Below are positions 27,036 through 38,800 of a stretch of DNA of 64,000 nucleotides, in pieces. Origin of the DNA: Lophius americanus (lineage: Eukaryota > Chordata > Actinopteri > Lophiiformes > Lophiidae); contig JBBDHG010000429.1 in assembly GCA_037951165.1 (NCBI GenBank), positions 62,001-126,000 on the forward strand, read 5' to 3'. Every line of letters begins with the position of its first letter. Positions within the stretch are counted from its first letter, which is position 1. The position numbers and the translations under genes were made by a program. Under the pieces are notes generated by a model. It ran no database searches. It was not told the DNA's origin and saw nothing but the letters and a program-made list of their open reading frames with translations.

Positions 27036-27148
27036 TGTCACGGGTGGCACCAGGTGTGGCCTGCTGCAGCACCTGAGTTCAATCAGCTACTCAGGTAGGG
27101 GATGAGGAGGAGTTGAGAGTGAGGTGTGTGGGTGTGTGAGGTGTGTGG

Positions 27149-27183
<35 letters not shown>

Positions 27184-27640
27184 GGGGGGGGGACGCACAG
27201 CACAGCACAGCACATAACACACTCTTTTTGGTTCATAGGTGTTTTTCACCCTCTTCAACTACAGTATTATCTTTTTTTCCCTCACCGTTCCTGATTCAGC
27301 CTGATTTGTTTAGTTTGTCAAGTTTTTATTGTGTTAGTTTGTTGTTTTAGTTTGGGCTGGAGACTACCGGTAGTCCTGTTATTCCTAGTTTCTTTTTTTT
27401 CCAATTCACCTTTTTTCTGAGGTTGGGGGGAGGCACTGGGAGCGACGGTCCATTGCGTGCCTGGCTCAGCGTTTCCCGTCTTTTGTTCCTTTTGGCCGGG
27501 CCTCTAGTCCCTTTTTATTTTGGTTATTTGTGTTGCACTTTGAATTTTTAGGGGAGTACTAAAGCGTGTTGGGTGAAACTTTGAACCTGGTCTGGCGACC
27601 TCTGACACGATTCCCTGTTACCTTTAGGGAGGCCGTAACA
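27036..27640. mobile_element. candidate solo LTR (about 605 bp)
   Basis: Starts TGTCACGG and ends CCGTAACA, so it has the TG...CA ends and short imperfect inverted terminus typical of LTRs. A (GT)n-(G)n tract lies inside. No matching 5-bp target duplication was seen (flanks TGTGA and TATGG), and no internal retrovirus-like region is nearby. Confidence 0.4.
27151..27192. repeat. (GT)15 followed by a G run
   Basis: Thirty bases of GT then about 12 G. Confidence 0.9.
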
Positions 27641-28559
27641 TATGGATAATGGAGAGACATATATAATGTTTAAATCCTGGCTACCAACATGGCTATCACC
27701 TTGTCATCGTTCATTTAAAGAGGCCAGAACCCATGCAGGCCGGCCCAGGTTCAAGCTGCAGCTTTGAAGGACCAGAACTTTAAGTTTAAATTTTAGTGTT
27801 AAACCAGATGACATCATTTATGCAACTAACTTTCTTAATTTTGCAGAGTTACCTTTTAAAATGACAAACATTAGCCTTCATTAAATGACTGCTAATAGAA
27901 ATCCAACATCCCCTTGTATGTTTACATCTGAACTATTACATGAAATGTAAATTGTAGATAGTTTTTCATCATTTAAAGGATAAAATAAAGCTTCTTTTTA
28001 TCATATAGGTCTAACATACATGTCCTCTGGTCATTTTAATACATTTCTAAGAGCTGTGCTTGTAATTGTTAAAGGTTTGTATTCTTGAAAGCGACTGAGA
28101 AATTTGAATAGATTAAACCGGATGACATGTCCCGTCTTAAAGAATTCATGTAATCTGGACAATCTTATCCTTGGTACGATAGTTTCCGTCATTTTTATGA
28201 CCTGGTCCACCCAATTTGATGTTGACGTTGGGAGCAGAGGGTGGCTAAATACACACCCACACATAAACACACACCCACATACCTGCAGAGCCAAAGAACA
28301 CACAATGGATTTAGGATATTCCATTAATTAATAGCTGCTGTGTGTAAAAGAATCACGTATTACTCTCAGTGCGCAACCACGTGTAAACTACACGTAAGCA
28401 CACAGCGTCCTCCAGAACGATTGTCACCCTTCAAAAAAATGAGCAAAATGGTATGCAAAAAAGTTGTAATTATCCAAAATAAGAATGACAGGCAGCACAA
28501 CCTCCACACTGACAAAAACTCTTCTGCAGCGACATGAACAAAGATTTACTCCTTGCGTC

Positions 28560-28960
28560 GTCACCGCTCAACATTTTTCAATCAAACACACGTATTCTGT
28601 CCTGACCTTGATTCCCCTTCTCTCCTGTGCATACCTCCACCTCTCCAGGTCTTCCTCCACCCGCTCCCTGCTCTCACTACAGATCACAATGTCACAAACA
28701 AACATCATAGTCCAGGGAAACTCCTGGCTGACCTCATCTGTCAGCTTGTCCATCACCATAGCAAAGAAGAAGGGGCTCAGAGCCGATACTTGGTGCAGTC
28801 CCACCTCCACCTTCAACCTTTTTGTCACTTTTATTGCACATTGTCTTTAGTGCTCTTCCTTGATATGAAGCCATACTGCTGTTTACGTCACCCATGTTCT
28901 TGAAAATCAGCACCACTAAACCTTCCCTCCATTCTTCAGACATCTTCTCACTCTCCAAGA
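28560..28960 (-). mobile_element. RTE-like LINE reverse-transcriptase fragment
   Basis: The minus strand encodes an RT palm segment: VGLHQVSALSPFFFAMVMDKL, WTMMF, then DIVICSESRERVEEDLERW. The expected ADD box is changed to VCDIV, losing a catalytic aspartate. An upstream piece in another frame (EEWREGLVVLIFKN) shows at least one frameshift. Inactive relic. Confidence 0.8.
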
Positions 28961-29383
28961 AAGTGTTAAATCACACCCTCTCATTCTAGAAAAAAGCATG
29001 TCGGAAAAGGTTCCTGCTACTGACTCTGAAATGAATTAACCTTATATTAAAAGATCTCAGATCTGTTATGTCATCATACATTTAGTTGTGCAGAATAAAA
29101 CTGTTGAGCTACTTTTCAGAAGAAAATTCATTTTTATAATTTCCCAACTGTGGTTCGCTCATTTCTGAGGGAGCGTCAACCTAGGGATGACCTCGCTTAC
29201 ACCAACCACTATGTCGCAGGTTCATTTCTCATCAGTGTTGAGTTTGATCCCGTATGCAGTGATTCTGACGATTAGCCCCTGATACCGTCTAATCTCCGGT
29301 TGTAGACTCATTTTGTGTTTTCTTACACCTCAGGATGTCAAAGAAGTAAATAATGTGTCATATAAAGTTAGAGGAACATGCAA

Positions 29384-29560
29384 CTGCTCAAAAAAAGAAT
29401 AAGGGGACGCTTTATCATCAAAGCATAACACGGAGTCAGTTAAACTTTTGGGATAAATGTAAATGTTATTTCCAAATGGGTTTCACTGTGTTTGTCCCAG
29501 ATTTGACGGTTTCATCTATCATGTCAATCAGACATCTAAAGTCGAGCGATCAGGTATGTG
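29384..29560. mobile_element. second ISL2EU-like MITE copy (left part)
   Basis: Begins CTGCTCAAAAAAAGAATAAG and then tracks the copy at 19989 through the gtcagttaaac block about 60 bp in. The right end was not recognised. Confidence 0.5.
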
Positions 29561-30519
29561 GAGGTGTCCACTCAAAGTCATGACAGGAGTTAATGAAGCT
29601 TCATAAACCCCGGGACAAGGCTGCTTTATAACCACAGCGGAGCACCATTGGAAATATTTGAGCTGAACGTTTTTTCAATTTTTTGTTTACAGAAAAGCAC
29701 AAATTCTGGGAGCTATTGTTTATTCCAATTACTTTTCATCAGTCAAGGACATTTCCGTCTCCTGTCTCTTGTCCTGCACACGTCGGTTGTCTCCTTCCTT
29801 CAAATATATAAATATTACCTCTTCAGAAGAACAAAAACACATTTCTCTGCTTCCACATCAAGGATGGATTTGATGTTTCTTTTCTTTTCGGGAGCATTTC
29901 TCTCTGTGGATGGAAAGCAGCAGAGCGGTGTAACATTTGTGTAGGTGGGTGTGAGGCAGAATGCCAGAGATGTATGGTGGGTGTGAAGGGGCTTACAGGT
30001 GGTGAGGTTGATCGCTGTGATGCAACGGAAAATCAGAGGCATTCCATTTTCATGGTGACGGTTCAAAGTGTCTCAGGAAATTCAATTTCAGACGTGATGA
30101 AGTGGACACCACGCAGGTGAACAGGAAAAAGAAGATTTGCTGTACATGTCAGAGAGTAGAAGGATTGCACTCCATCATAGGAGAAGAAGATTTTTTATAG
30201 AGAATGTATTTATAGAGCTTACTTCATACAAAAGAAAGCGACACAATAGGAACAACACAAGCATTAAAACATAAAATGTAAACAGGTGAAAAAGAACCCG
30301 TGAATCAAAATAAGCAGAGGTCATTAAAGTTCACAGGGATTCTATTAAAAGTTGTATAAAAGACGGCAGCAACAAACCGGACAGTTAGTTCTTTTTTGGT
30401 CCGGGTTCGGATTAGTGCTGCAGTATTCTGGATGAGTTACAATTTTGACAGGAAGCCTCTGATTTTGAAGATTGAAGAAAGATGATTCAGTAACATTATT
30501 GATATGGTAATGAACGTTG

Positions 30520-30800
30520 AGGTCAGCTTCAATGATGACACAAAGGTTCCTTACGTTTGAGTTGTAAGAAGTTATTGTTCAACCAGGTCTTGATGTCATT
30601 AATGCAATTAATTAGTGTTTCCACAGGACCCAAATTTTCTGGAGAGCGTGAGATGTAAAAATGTGTGTCGTCTGCATAAATGTGATTATTTTGTGTTTCT
30701 ATATGATTTTGCCAAATGGAAGCATTGAACATTAAACCGAGGTGGTCCTTAGATTGAGCCCTGTGGAACCCCAGCTTTGTTGGATTCTAAAGCCAGACTT
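30520..30800 (-). mobile_element. LINE reverse-transcriptase fragment (L2/Rex-like)
   Basis: The minus strand shows VPQGS, then IYADDTHFYIS with an intact YADD box, then INDIKTWLNNNFLQL. That is the order of the RT palm and downstream region. A stop follows VPQGSI. Only about 90 residues remain. Confidence 0.75.
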
Positions 30801-31500
30801 CAAGACATCAAACAGATCATTTGTTTTTATCTAAGTATTCAGGTGATTGTACAAAATTATTTCATTCGTATTTGGGCAAAAAAGTGGAGGTACGATGTGA
30901 ACATGGTTCTGTAGAACCCCTCTTTCTATGCGTACATGATCCGAATCCTGATACCCAAGCAGATCTTCAGGAAGATCCGCCTTCGATCTGGTTCAGCCGA
31001 GAATGGGGGGGCCAACCTAAAGCTTCCCATTCATTTTCACTTCTTACAGGCCCTCTCACTCCTCTTTTCTGGCCTGTCCTTGCAGAACAATGACGCAGAA
31101 TAGCGTTGTTGTTTAAAATAGAACAACTTCACCATGTTTGTCTTTTGCTCTTTGTCAGAGCAGGCACTTAAGGTCTCTGTGTGTTTTATGCCCTTGCTGC
31201 TTTCCTGCTAATTGATGCCAACCCAGTCCAAGGGTGCACTCGGGGTCAGGACGGCGTGCCACTTTCACAACAAATGTGCAATCATGTCAGCTTCTCAGCG
31301 GCTAACTTTGCTTGTTGTTCTTTCTAACTCCCAGAGGACAGAGTCTGGATTTCTCCTCTTCATTCTACTGTGTTTGGCCTTTGGAGCAAATCTACTTAGA
31401 TAAAGCTTAACTGAGGTAAACTCGCCATATCTTTACTAAACTTGCTTCTTTTCAAATCTGCACACCCTCAGACTAACAGGCACCCAGGACGACGCTACGC

Positions 31501-31525
31501 ACACACACACACACACACACACAAA
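31501..31525. repeat. (CA)n microsatellite
   Basis: About 12 CA units. Confidence 0.85.
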
Positions 31526-31529
31526 TATG

Positions 31530-34310
31530 ATACTTTTTATTTCAATGCTGTTATTCAATCTTATCGGTTCCTTGAAACCCGAGACGACGAGACAACTGGA
31601 GGTCACACTGCCACACGAATCTCCTTATAACCTACTCTTCATCTTTTGGATTAAAAATAATGATACGAAGCAAAGGAACCGCTAACATCAAGCTCACTTC
31701 AGAGGCTGTGTCTTCAAACTGCTTCATGAGTTTTGGGGTAGCTGGATTGATCCGGTTCAAACTGCATGGGATTCTAAGATAAGAGATGAACGAGAAAATC
31801 TGAAGTGTCTTTTTGCGTAAAGGTGAAACTTAAATTCAAGTCAAGCTCAAATAAGACTTCATCAGTTTTAGTTGCGTTTGTGTTTGTCTCACATTCGAGT
31901 GTGTCGGCTCTTCAGACACATTTACCTAAAAATAAAACACACACATTCACCCCCTAGAAATGTTAAAGTCAAATAGCATCCATGTGAGCGCGGCCATGCC
32001 GACCCTGAACAGAATTAAAGGTACAGTCTGTATAATGTAGGGGATGACTTTAAATTAAAGGAACATTATGTTTTCAGTTTATACTCAGCTGAAAAAAAGT
32101 ATATATATATATTTAAATGTTTCATCACAAGACACCTTGATGAACCTCAGAGCTTCTTATAGAATATTCTACGGCTGATTGGTAGCAAGACACAGGTGTC
32201 CCTGTTTTTTCTCAGCATGTCTCCAACATGGACAGAAGGGATGTTTGCTAAAAACTCCTCCTGAATGTCCAATTTAATCTTTCTGACTCTGGAAAAAGGC
32301 TGAGTTCATAATTATTGTCTGGATTCCCCTGATGGCTCAGGTGAACTTTCATTCCCTGACTGAGTTTATTCTACTGGCATTGCAGCTTGGGCTTTCTTCC
32401 ATATCCGTGCGCCCACCCGTGTCATCCTTCGATGAACCCATGAACCGCTGTTGGCCAGACTAACACAGATCACTTTCCCTGAGCTGCTGCTCCCATAACG
32501 GATTACAGCGGTTAGACTAGAGCTTTGGTTGACTCTCACTGTCTGGCCTCTGAGCCAGGTCTGCCTGCTTTGGCGACTCCACTTTCACTTGTTGGACACC
32601 AGGAGCGGCGAGGATCCTTGGCAGCGACTGATCCCATCGTCTCTGAACCCAGATGCCCTGCTGCTCCTCACACCCCTCAGAAGTTAAGGGCACTGATCAG
32701 GATCAGGATGTAAATGAGGCTCATAGATGAAGGCGTCACAACTTTCTCTTGGATCGTTTTTTTAAAAGATTTTTCATCACAATGACCTTTGATCTCCCCC
32801 TGCAATTGAAACTCAAGTTCCATTGAGAGGAAGAATGAGGCTTTTGGAGAAGGCTTTTTGTACCTAGTGATTTACCCGTTCTCCGGCTCTGTGAAATAAT
32901 AAGGCTTCAAGTCGCTTCACATTCTTTCTCATCGTTTATCACAAGCGCTGAATGTAGAAAACGATTTCAGCTGCCGGGTATAAATAACCGGATATTATCC
33001 CCACTGATGGGAGATGTATGCTAATGACTGTAAGAGCGTCTCTGCCGTGATAAGTAGGCTCCTAAAAAAAAAGATATCAGCAGTTATGGCTCCCCTGCTG
33101 TATTTGTTTCCTCATTTGAAACGAGAGGCTTTGTGTGCTAAAGGAAGGAGCAGCATTCTGCTCGGATTCCTTCACAGTTTCATTTAGTGGGCAATGGAAA
33201 TGATCCAGATTCGCCGCGATGTAAAAGCCAGCGGCTCCTACATTACCTGCTATAGAGCAATTGTTCCCCCACCAGTGGGAGGGAGGCGTTACCTCCTGAG
33301 CATCATTGTATGCAGACGCGTCTGTCAGTTACAGAGCTGACAGAAGTGAGGCAGACAGGTATATCAATTAGATTACAGCAAACGCATGGGACTTATTTCA
33401 CGCTTGAGGTGATGGAAACAGGAGCGTCACATGGAGGCAGTTAAGGTGGAACTCTTTGTTTTTCTCAGTTTGTCATGGACAAAGATCGGGCGAGTGACCT
33501 TTAACTGCAGCTGACTACCTGATAGGCTGCTGTGCATGTCTCAGTGAGCGTCACGTTCAACCAGGATGCCTCTGGTTTCTCCCAGGGAGAATGGCGCCCT
33601 TTTTCTCAGAGACCCCAGGGATACGGGTCATGTGAAGGGAGATTTAGGAGTTTGCGAGGTTGTAGGGGCGCTGTCATGTTGACTAGGAGACCAAGCAATA
33701 AGTATCCATCCCTTGATCTCCAGTCCCTCCTGATGTTTAACTGAAGAAGCAATAGAGACCTGAGCAGGGGGGAATGAACGGTAGGCTTTCATTCAACCTT
33801 TTATCTGGACTCTCCCTCCATCTCCTTGGATGATTCTGAGAGAGGCTGCTGTCTCCCCATGTCTGTCCATCACAATAAGCCTTTTGATTCCATAGCGACG
33901 GGGGGAAGAAAAGGAAGTGAGGAGGGGGACATAAAGTAACTTGAAAGGGGGAAAGATATTTGAAAAAGCACCTGTAATCTGTCTCACAGGCCGGTGAGAA
34001 AAAGAAAGGTGTGTGTTGTCTCATGGTTTTTGGTGTGTTACAAAGAGATAGGACAAACTCCCCTTCAGTTATGGAGGTTTGTGTGTGTGTGTGTGTGTGT
34101 GTGTAGGTGAACTCAGGCCTAAAACGGCCTTTATAACATCAAGGATAAGTCAATTAGAAAAGGATTAAGAGTCTGACGTCTGTGTATCTGAGCGGGCAGA
34201 CGAGCAGCAGAGCCAACAGAGTGCATTCTGGGACTTTCCACAGGGACATTGAGTTGTTGTTTTTTTTATCAATGGCCGATATTGTGTCAAGCAAGCAGAG
34301 GCGTGATTAA
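31530..34310. other. gene-free sequence downstream of the carbonic anhydrase gene
   Basis: No supported exon or recognisable element apart from a (GT)n array at 34080-34105. Confidence 0.5.
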
Positions 34311-34326
34311 AAAGGCATGTGCGTAC

Positions 34327-34332
34327 TTTATT
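34327..34332 (-). terminator. poly(A) signal of the carbonic anhydrase gene
   Basis: AATAAA on the minus strand, the first one after the stop codon, implying a 3' UTR of about 1.5 kb. Chosen by position only. Confidence 0.5.
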
Positions 34333-35593
34333 CTTTTGTTCAGTTGGAACACATTCTCCATATCATGGATGACACGTTCAAGTAACCTGACAATCTCATA
34401 CACTTAAACACCATAAGCAATCTCCATTGGTCATAAACAGCTTGATGCATCATACTCTGGGTTTGCATCCAGTACTATATAAACTTTGCAGTACATAAAT
34501 AACAATAACTGTGCGTTTTTATATCAATATACACATTCAGTACATAAATACATGTGTACAATGACACAGCATAGAAATATAAGTTGATGTCGTATGAAAC
34601 AATGCAAAATATATGGATTCATTGATCATCGATCACCACAGCTAGTCTTACACAGATCTCTCGATAGAATACAGAACGAGTCCTCCTGAATAAATGAGTG
34701 GGAACTCATGAGTGGGGTGTGATTCACAGTCGATGACATTCAGTGCATCCGAGAGCCTGTAATACAAGCCATGAACACAGTCACATGACATTATCTCACT
34801 GAACTTCAGGGGTCACAAATGGGAAATGTGGTGCCCGAGGTGAGTGGATCAATTCTGCAGGCGTGAGTGTTTTGGTGTGCGCAGCTTCACTTCAGTGGCC
34901 AACATGCGTTTAGCTCTTCCTAAACACCTTGCTCATCACGACAAGCAGCCTCATGCGAGTATTTGACGTGCATGAAAATAACGGCGTGGGCATTTTTAAG
35001 GGAAGTGACGTTTTATGTGCCGTCTGTTACGGTGTTGCAGATTCCCTCCCAAAACCAAGCTGCCGCTCACTTTACCCACCAGCGTTTGAATCGTCGCTGT
35101 TGCATCGGCCCTTACATCAGCATGCAGCTGTGCCCACCCATCCTTTCCCACACCAAATGCTGACTGAGCGGCTGTGTCGGGTTCACCTGACGGCCACGCT
35201 GGGTGATGAAGACGGAGGGAAGGACCAAACCGCTGACTCCTTTGACCGCTGGCTTTGAAATGGAGCTCGCTTTTGTGACTAACTTCTGCTATTAATAGCT
35301 CCATGCCGTTCAAAATGGCCCACTCCAAGCAATACATCACGTGCCAGGTCACGGAGCAGACGTCCGCCACTTACACTGACATTAGTGGAGACTAAATTAA
35401 CTTGACATTGGACCAGTCTAAAGTGCATGAGGATATATGAGTGCTTGGTTGTGTGCTTTTTATGAGGTTGCATAAAATCAAGGCATGACTACGGGGATCA
35501 GGGGTTGATTTTGAATTCAGCTGTCACTCTTGGTTACCGTCTATATGGCACATTCATAATGCTGACACAAGAACGGCTACTGACGACACATGC

Positions 35594-35630
35594 ATGAACG
35601 CCCTTACGGCACCTCTCGTAAGGCGTTCAT
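35594..35630 (-). other. hairpin in the predicted carbonic anhydrase 3' UTR
   Basis: ATGAACGCC(C)TTACG pairs with CGTAAGGCGTTCAT: 14 bp with one bulged base and an 8-nt loop. It is about 180 bp after the stop codon. Confidence 0.6.
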
Positions 35631-35811
35631 AGGAACACCTTTGTCATTCGTGTTGTAAGGGGGCCAACGCCGTTTGAGTCGTGCCTGCGCCACAACGTGC
35701 TCAAGAGTCTTAGCAACCATGCGATGAAGATGTGACAAACCAGGGTTCAGCGGAGGAGAGACAGGAAACTTAGTGTTCATGGTTTTTTTTACAGTGCAGC
35801 GTGAGATGACT

Positions 35812-38800
35812 CTAGTTGGGTTGGGACAATCCCAAGGCTGTGGCGATGGTGGCGACGAGGAAGGTGGAGCTGGCCAGCATCGCTGTGCCTCCTGATCGGT
35901 ACACCTGACGGCCGTTGAGGGGCTGGACCGGCCTGAAGGTCTCCACCATCGCCTTCCCATCGTGGAACTTGAGATCGGAGAATGCCCGCAGCTGAGGTAA
36001 CAGAGGATAAATACAAATAAACAAAGTAACAGTGAAAGAAATAGTCAAACTTAGATATTGTAATTTAATGCCAGTCTATGCTTTTTACTCTTGTGCTTTT
36101 ATCTAATATTTACTTTACTTATTTTAGAATGAATGGAAAAACATGATAAATGTTGATATTTTCGGACTCCTACCCAGCTTGTAACCATTCGATGTTTATT
36201 AACCACTGGTCGCTATGAGACATTTACCCTTTAACCCTTTCATGTCCTCAAGAAAAAAAAAGTACCGTGGAGAAAAATGTCTTTGCGTATTTTTATTTTT
36301 TTTGCTGCATTTATACATTTAACATCTTAGATATTGTGAACCCACATTTTTGTTCAAGCATGTTTTAGTAAAAAGGAAATCCGAAATTTTATATGTCATG
36401 GAAAATAGTAGATTTAAATTCGATTGAACAGAAGGCAATCGAATTTCAAACATTTCAATCTAGTGAATATTAATTTGTCCCATACCGAAGAAGAGTTTTT
36501 CATATCCCTCTTTTAATAAAGATATCTGAAAGGTTACCTTGTAATGTAAAGATAGATGTTGTGTTTGTGAACAGAGTGACATCATATTTTCTGCTATTTT
36601 ATCCTGACCTGATCGATGCTCAGGGGGATGGGACTCTCGAAAAGAGTCCAAATCACGGCCTCGGTGCAGCCTGGGGTGGTCAACGAACCCTTGTATCTGT
36701 AGTAGGACGTCAGATTGTGCTCAGGGGGGATAAGTTGTGCCAAGGAGATGGGAGCGAGAGAAATGTTGCCATCTGGAAGCAGGAAAAACAATGGATGAAA
36801 TGTTAGCAAAGCTGCTAAGTGACCCCATTTTTGGTTGGTTGTACTGAACTCGATTACTGACTTGAAGATTTGATGCTTCGCAGAGCCTTGACGATGGGGT
36901 CGTACTTTTTGTTCACACTATTGGACTTCTGAAAATAGAAATAGACAATATGAAGCACTTGAGGTCTGACCTATAATAGCAACGGGAATCAAATGGTTAC
37001 CTCGTAGAAAAACCCGAGGACTGCAACTCCCTGTGAGTCTGATAGTGCTGTGGTCAGGTCGGTGTACTGCTGCTTCATGTGGACTATGTGCAGCTGGAAG
37101 GAAAGAACAATGACCTTAGAAACATTTGGTAGGCACAATTTATAGGTTGTTGCATCATTTGTGTAAATCTTTGATCACAGTACCTGAGATATCAGGGTAA
37201 TAAGGGTTTTATAAGGAGCGTCCCTTAAGGGTTTCATGTAACATATGAAGTGGGAAGCGTCAGAAGTGAACAGAAGTCATAGGGTATGTTTCTCGTTATC
37301 ACAAAATCAAATAATTGATTCCCTGACAAACCTGGGTATCCTAAGTGTGATGCCACATTTCTCTGTGCAGCAGAGCAGCAGAGCAGCAGAGCAGCAGAGC
37401 AGCAGAGCAGCAGAGCAGCAGAGCAGCAGAGCAGCAGAGCAGCAGAGCAGCAGAGCAGCAGAGCAGCAGAGCAGCAGAGCTCACCGTTTGAAAGGACATG
37501 AGCGACTGAGTCACACCTTCATTAACATGAACACAGGAGTTGTGGTTTATTTTTAGTCCAGCCTTCATGCACCATCCTGCTGCTGGAATCATTCGCCGGG
37601 CCAACAGATCTGGTGCAGGAACTATGGCTGTGCCCCAATAAATGGATTGTTTATCAGTGTAAACGGCATTATATATTAATAAGGTGATAATAAATGCCCT
37701 GGAAAAATGTTAATTGTTTTATTGTATATTCTGTTTTTAAAGTTCTGATGGCAAAGTGGAAAGTAAAGTTGTTTTTATCTATGTATGTATGTTTCTATGT
37801 ATGTATGTATGTATGTATGTATGTTTTTATCTATGTATGTATGTATGTATGTATGTTTCTATGTTTCTATGTATGTATCTGTGTATGTATGTATGTATGT
37901 CTGTATGTTTCTATGTATGTATGTATGTATCTATGTATGTATGTATGTATGTATGTATGTATCTACGTATGTATGTATGTATGTATGTATGTATCTTTGA
38001 CTCTCTAAGATTACTATGAATGAATGAATGAATGAATGAATGAATGAATGAATGAATGAATGCCATTTTAGGCATCTGTGATTTACACTTTTTAGTTCTT
38101 GTAAAAACATGAATATTTTTACAAGAACTATAATGAATTTCAAAAGTACATCAAAATCCACACATCCGTTCTCCTTCGCCTCCTGTCAGCCTGTGTCAGC
38201 AGACAGACTGCAGGCTGTTTGCGTTATGTGTGGTGACTTTGAAGTACCTCCATAGGATACTGCTCCCCATCGATGGTGTGTTCAGAACCGGGCCCTCCGT
38301 TGTTGCCCCAGTGCAGGTGGAACTGCACCGCCTTGTAGCTTGCAGGCAGGCCTCCACCTGAGACGGTGCTCGTGTGAGGAACCCCAACCTGAACTGTGAG
38401 GGACACACAAAGAGCGTCAAGAGGTCACAGAGCTTCAGCGCGCTCATGGATACGACTTCAAAAAGGAAGAACATCCTCACCGGAGTGTCCGTTATTCTTG
38501 ATGGTGCCTCCGAAGATCTGCTGGTAGTTGTAGAACTGCAAAGGAGTCAGCTGCTCAAGCTTCATGGTTTTTCTGGTGACGATGTTGATGGGCGACTGGA
38601 ATCTTCCTTCGCAGTTTCTGTTGACTTGGTTCCACTTTTCTGGTACTACAAGAGGAAGGCTTGAGTTAAAGGCGTCGGACTGATGGTTTCCTGTTCGTCA
38701 GCATCGAGGTGTCGCCTCTTAGATCATTTTTGCAGCTGACAGTGACTAAAAGTCTTTTATTGCTTTCGGATCCCACTAATTCATCCACTAATTGCAAATG

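Noticed and set aside
29160..29320. Possible tRNA-derived SINE (a GGTTCATTTCTC box-B-like string)
   Set aside because: No matching box A at the right distance and no cloverleaf could be drawn.
7433..34310. CRISPR arrays, phage-like clusters or other prokaryote-type systems
   Set aside because: The tandem repeats have no unique spacers and no associated genes; the window is vertebrate nuclear DNA.
37367..38000. Long open frames on both strands (repeats of Ala-Glu-Gln-Gln, Tyr-Val-Cys-Met)
   Set aside because: They are translations of the 8-bp minisatellite and TATG array inside a ca4 intron; no start, splice or protein similarity supports them.
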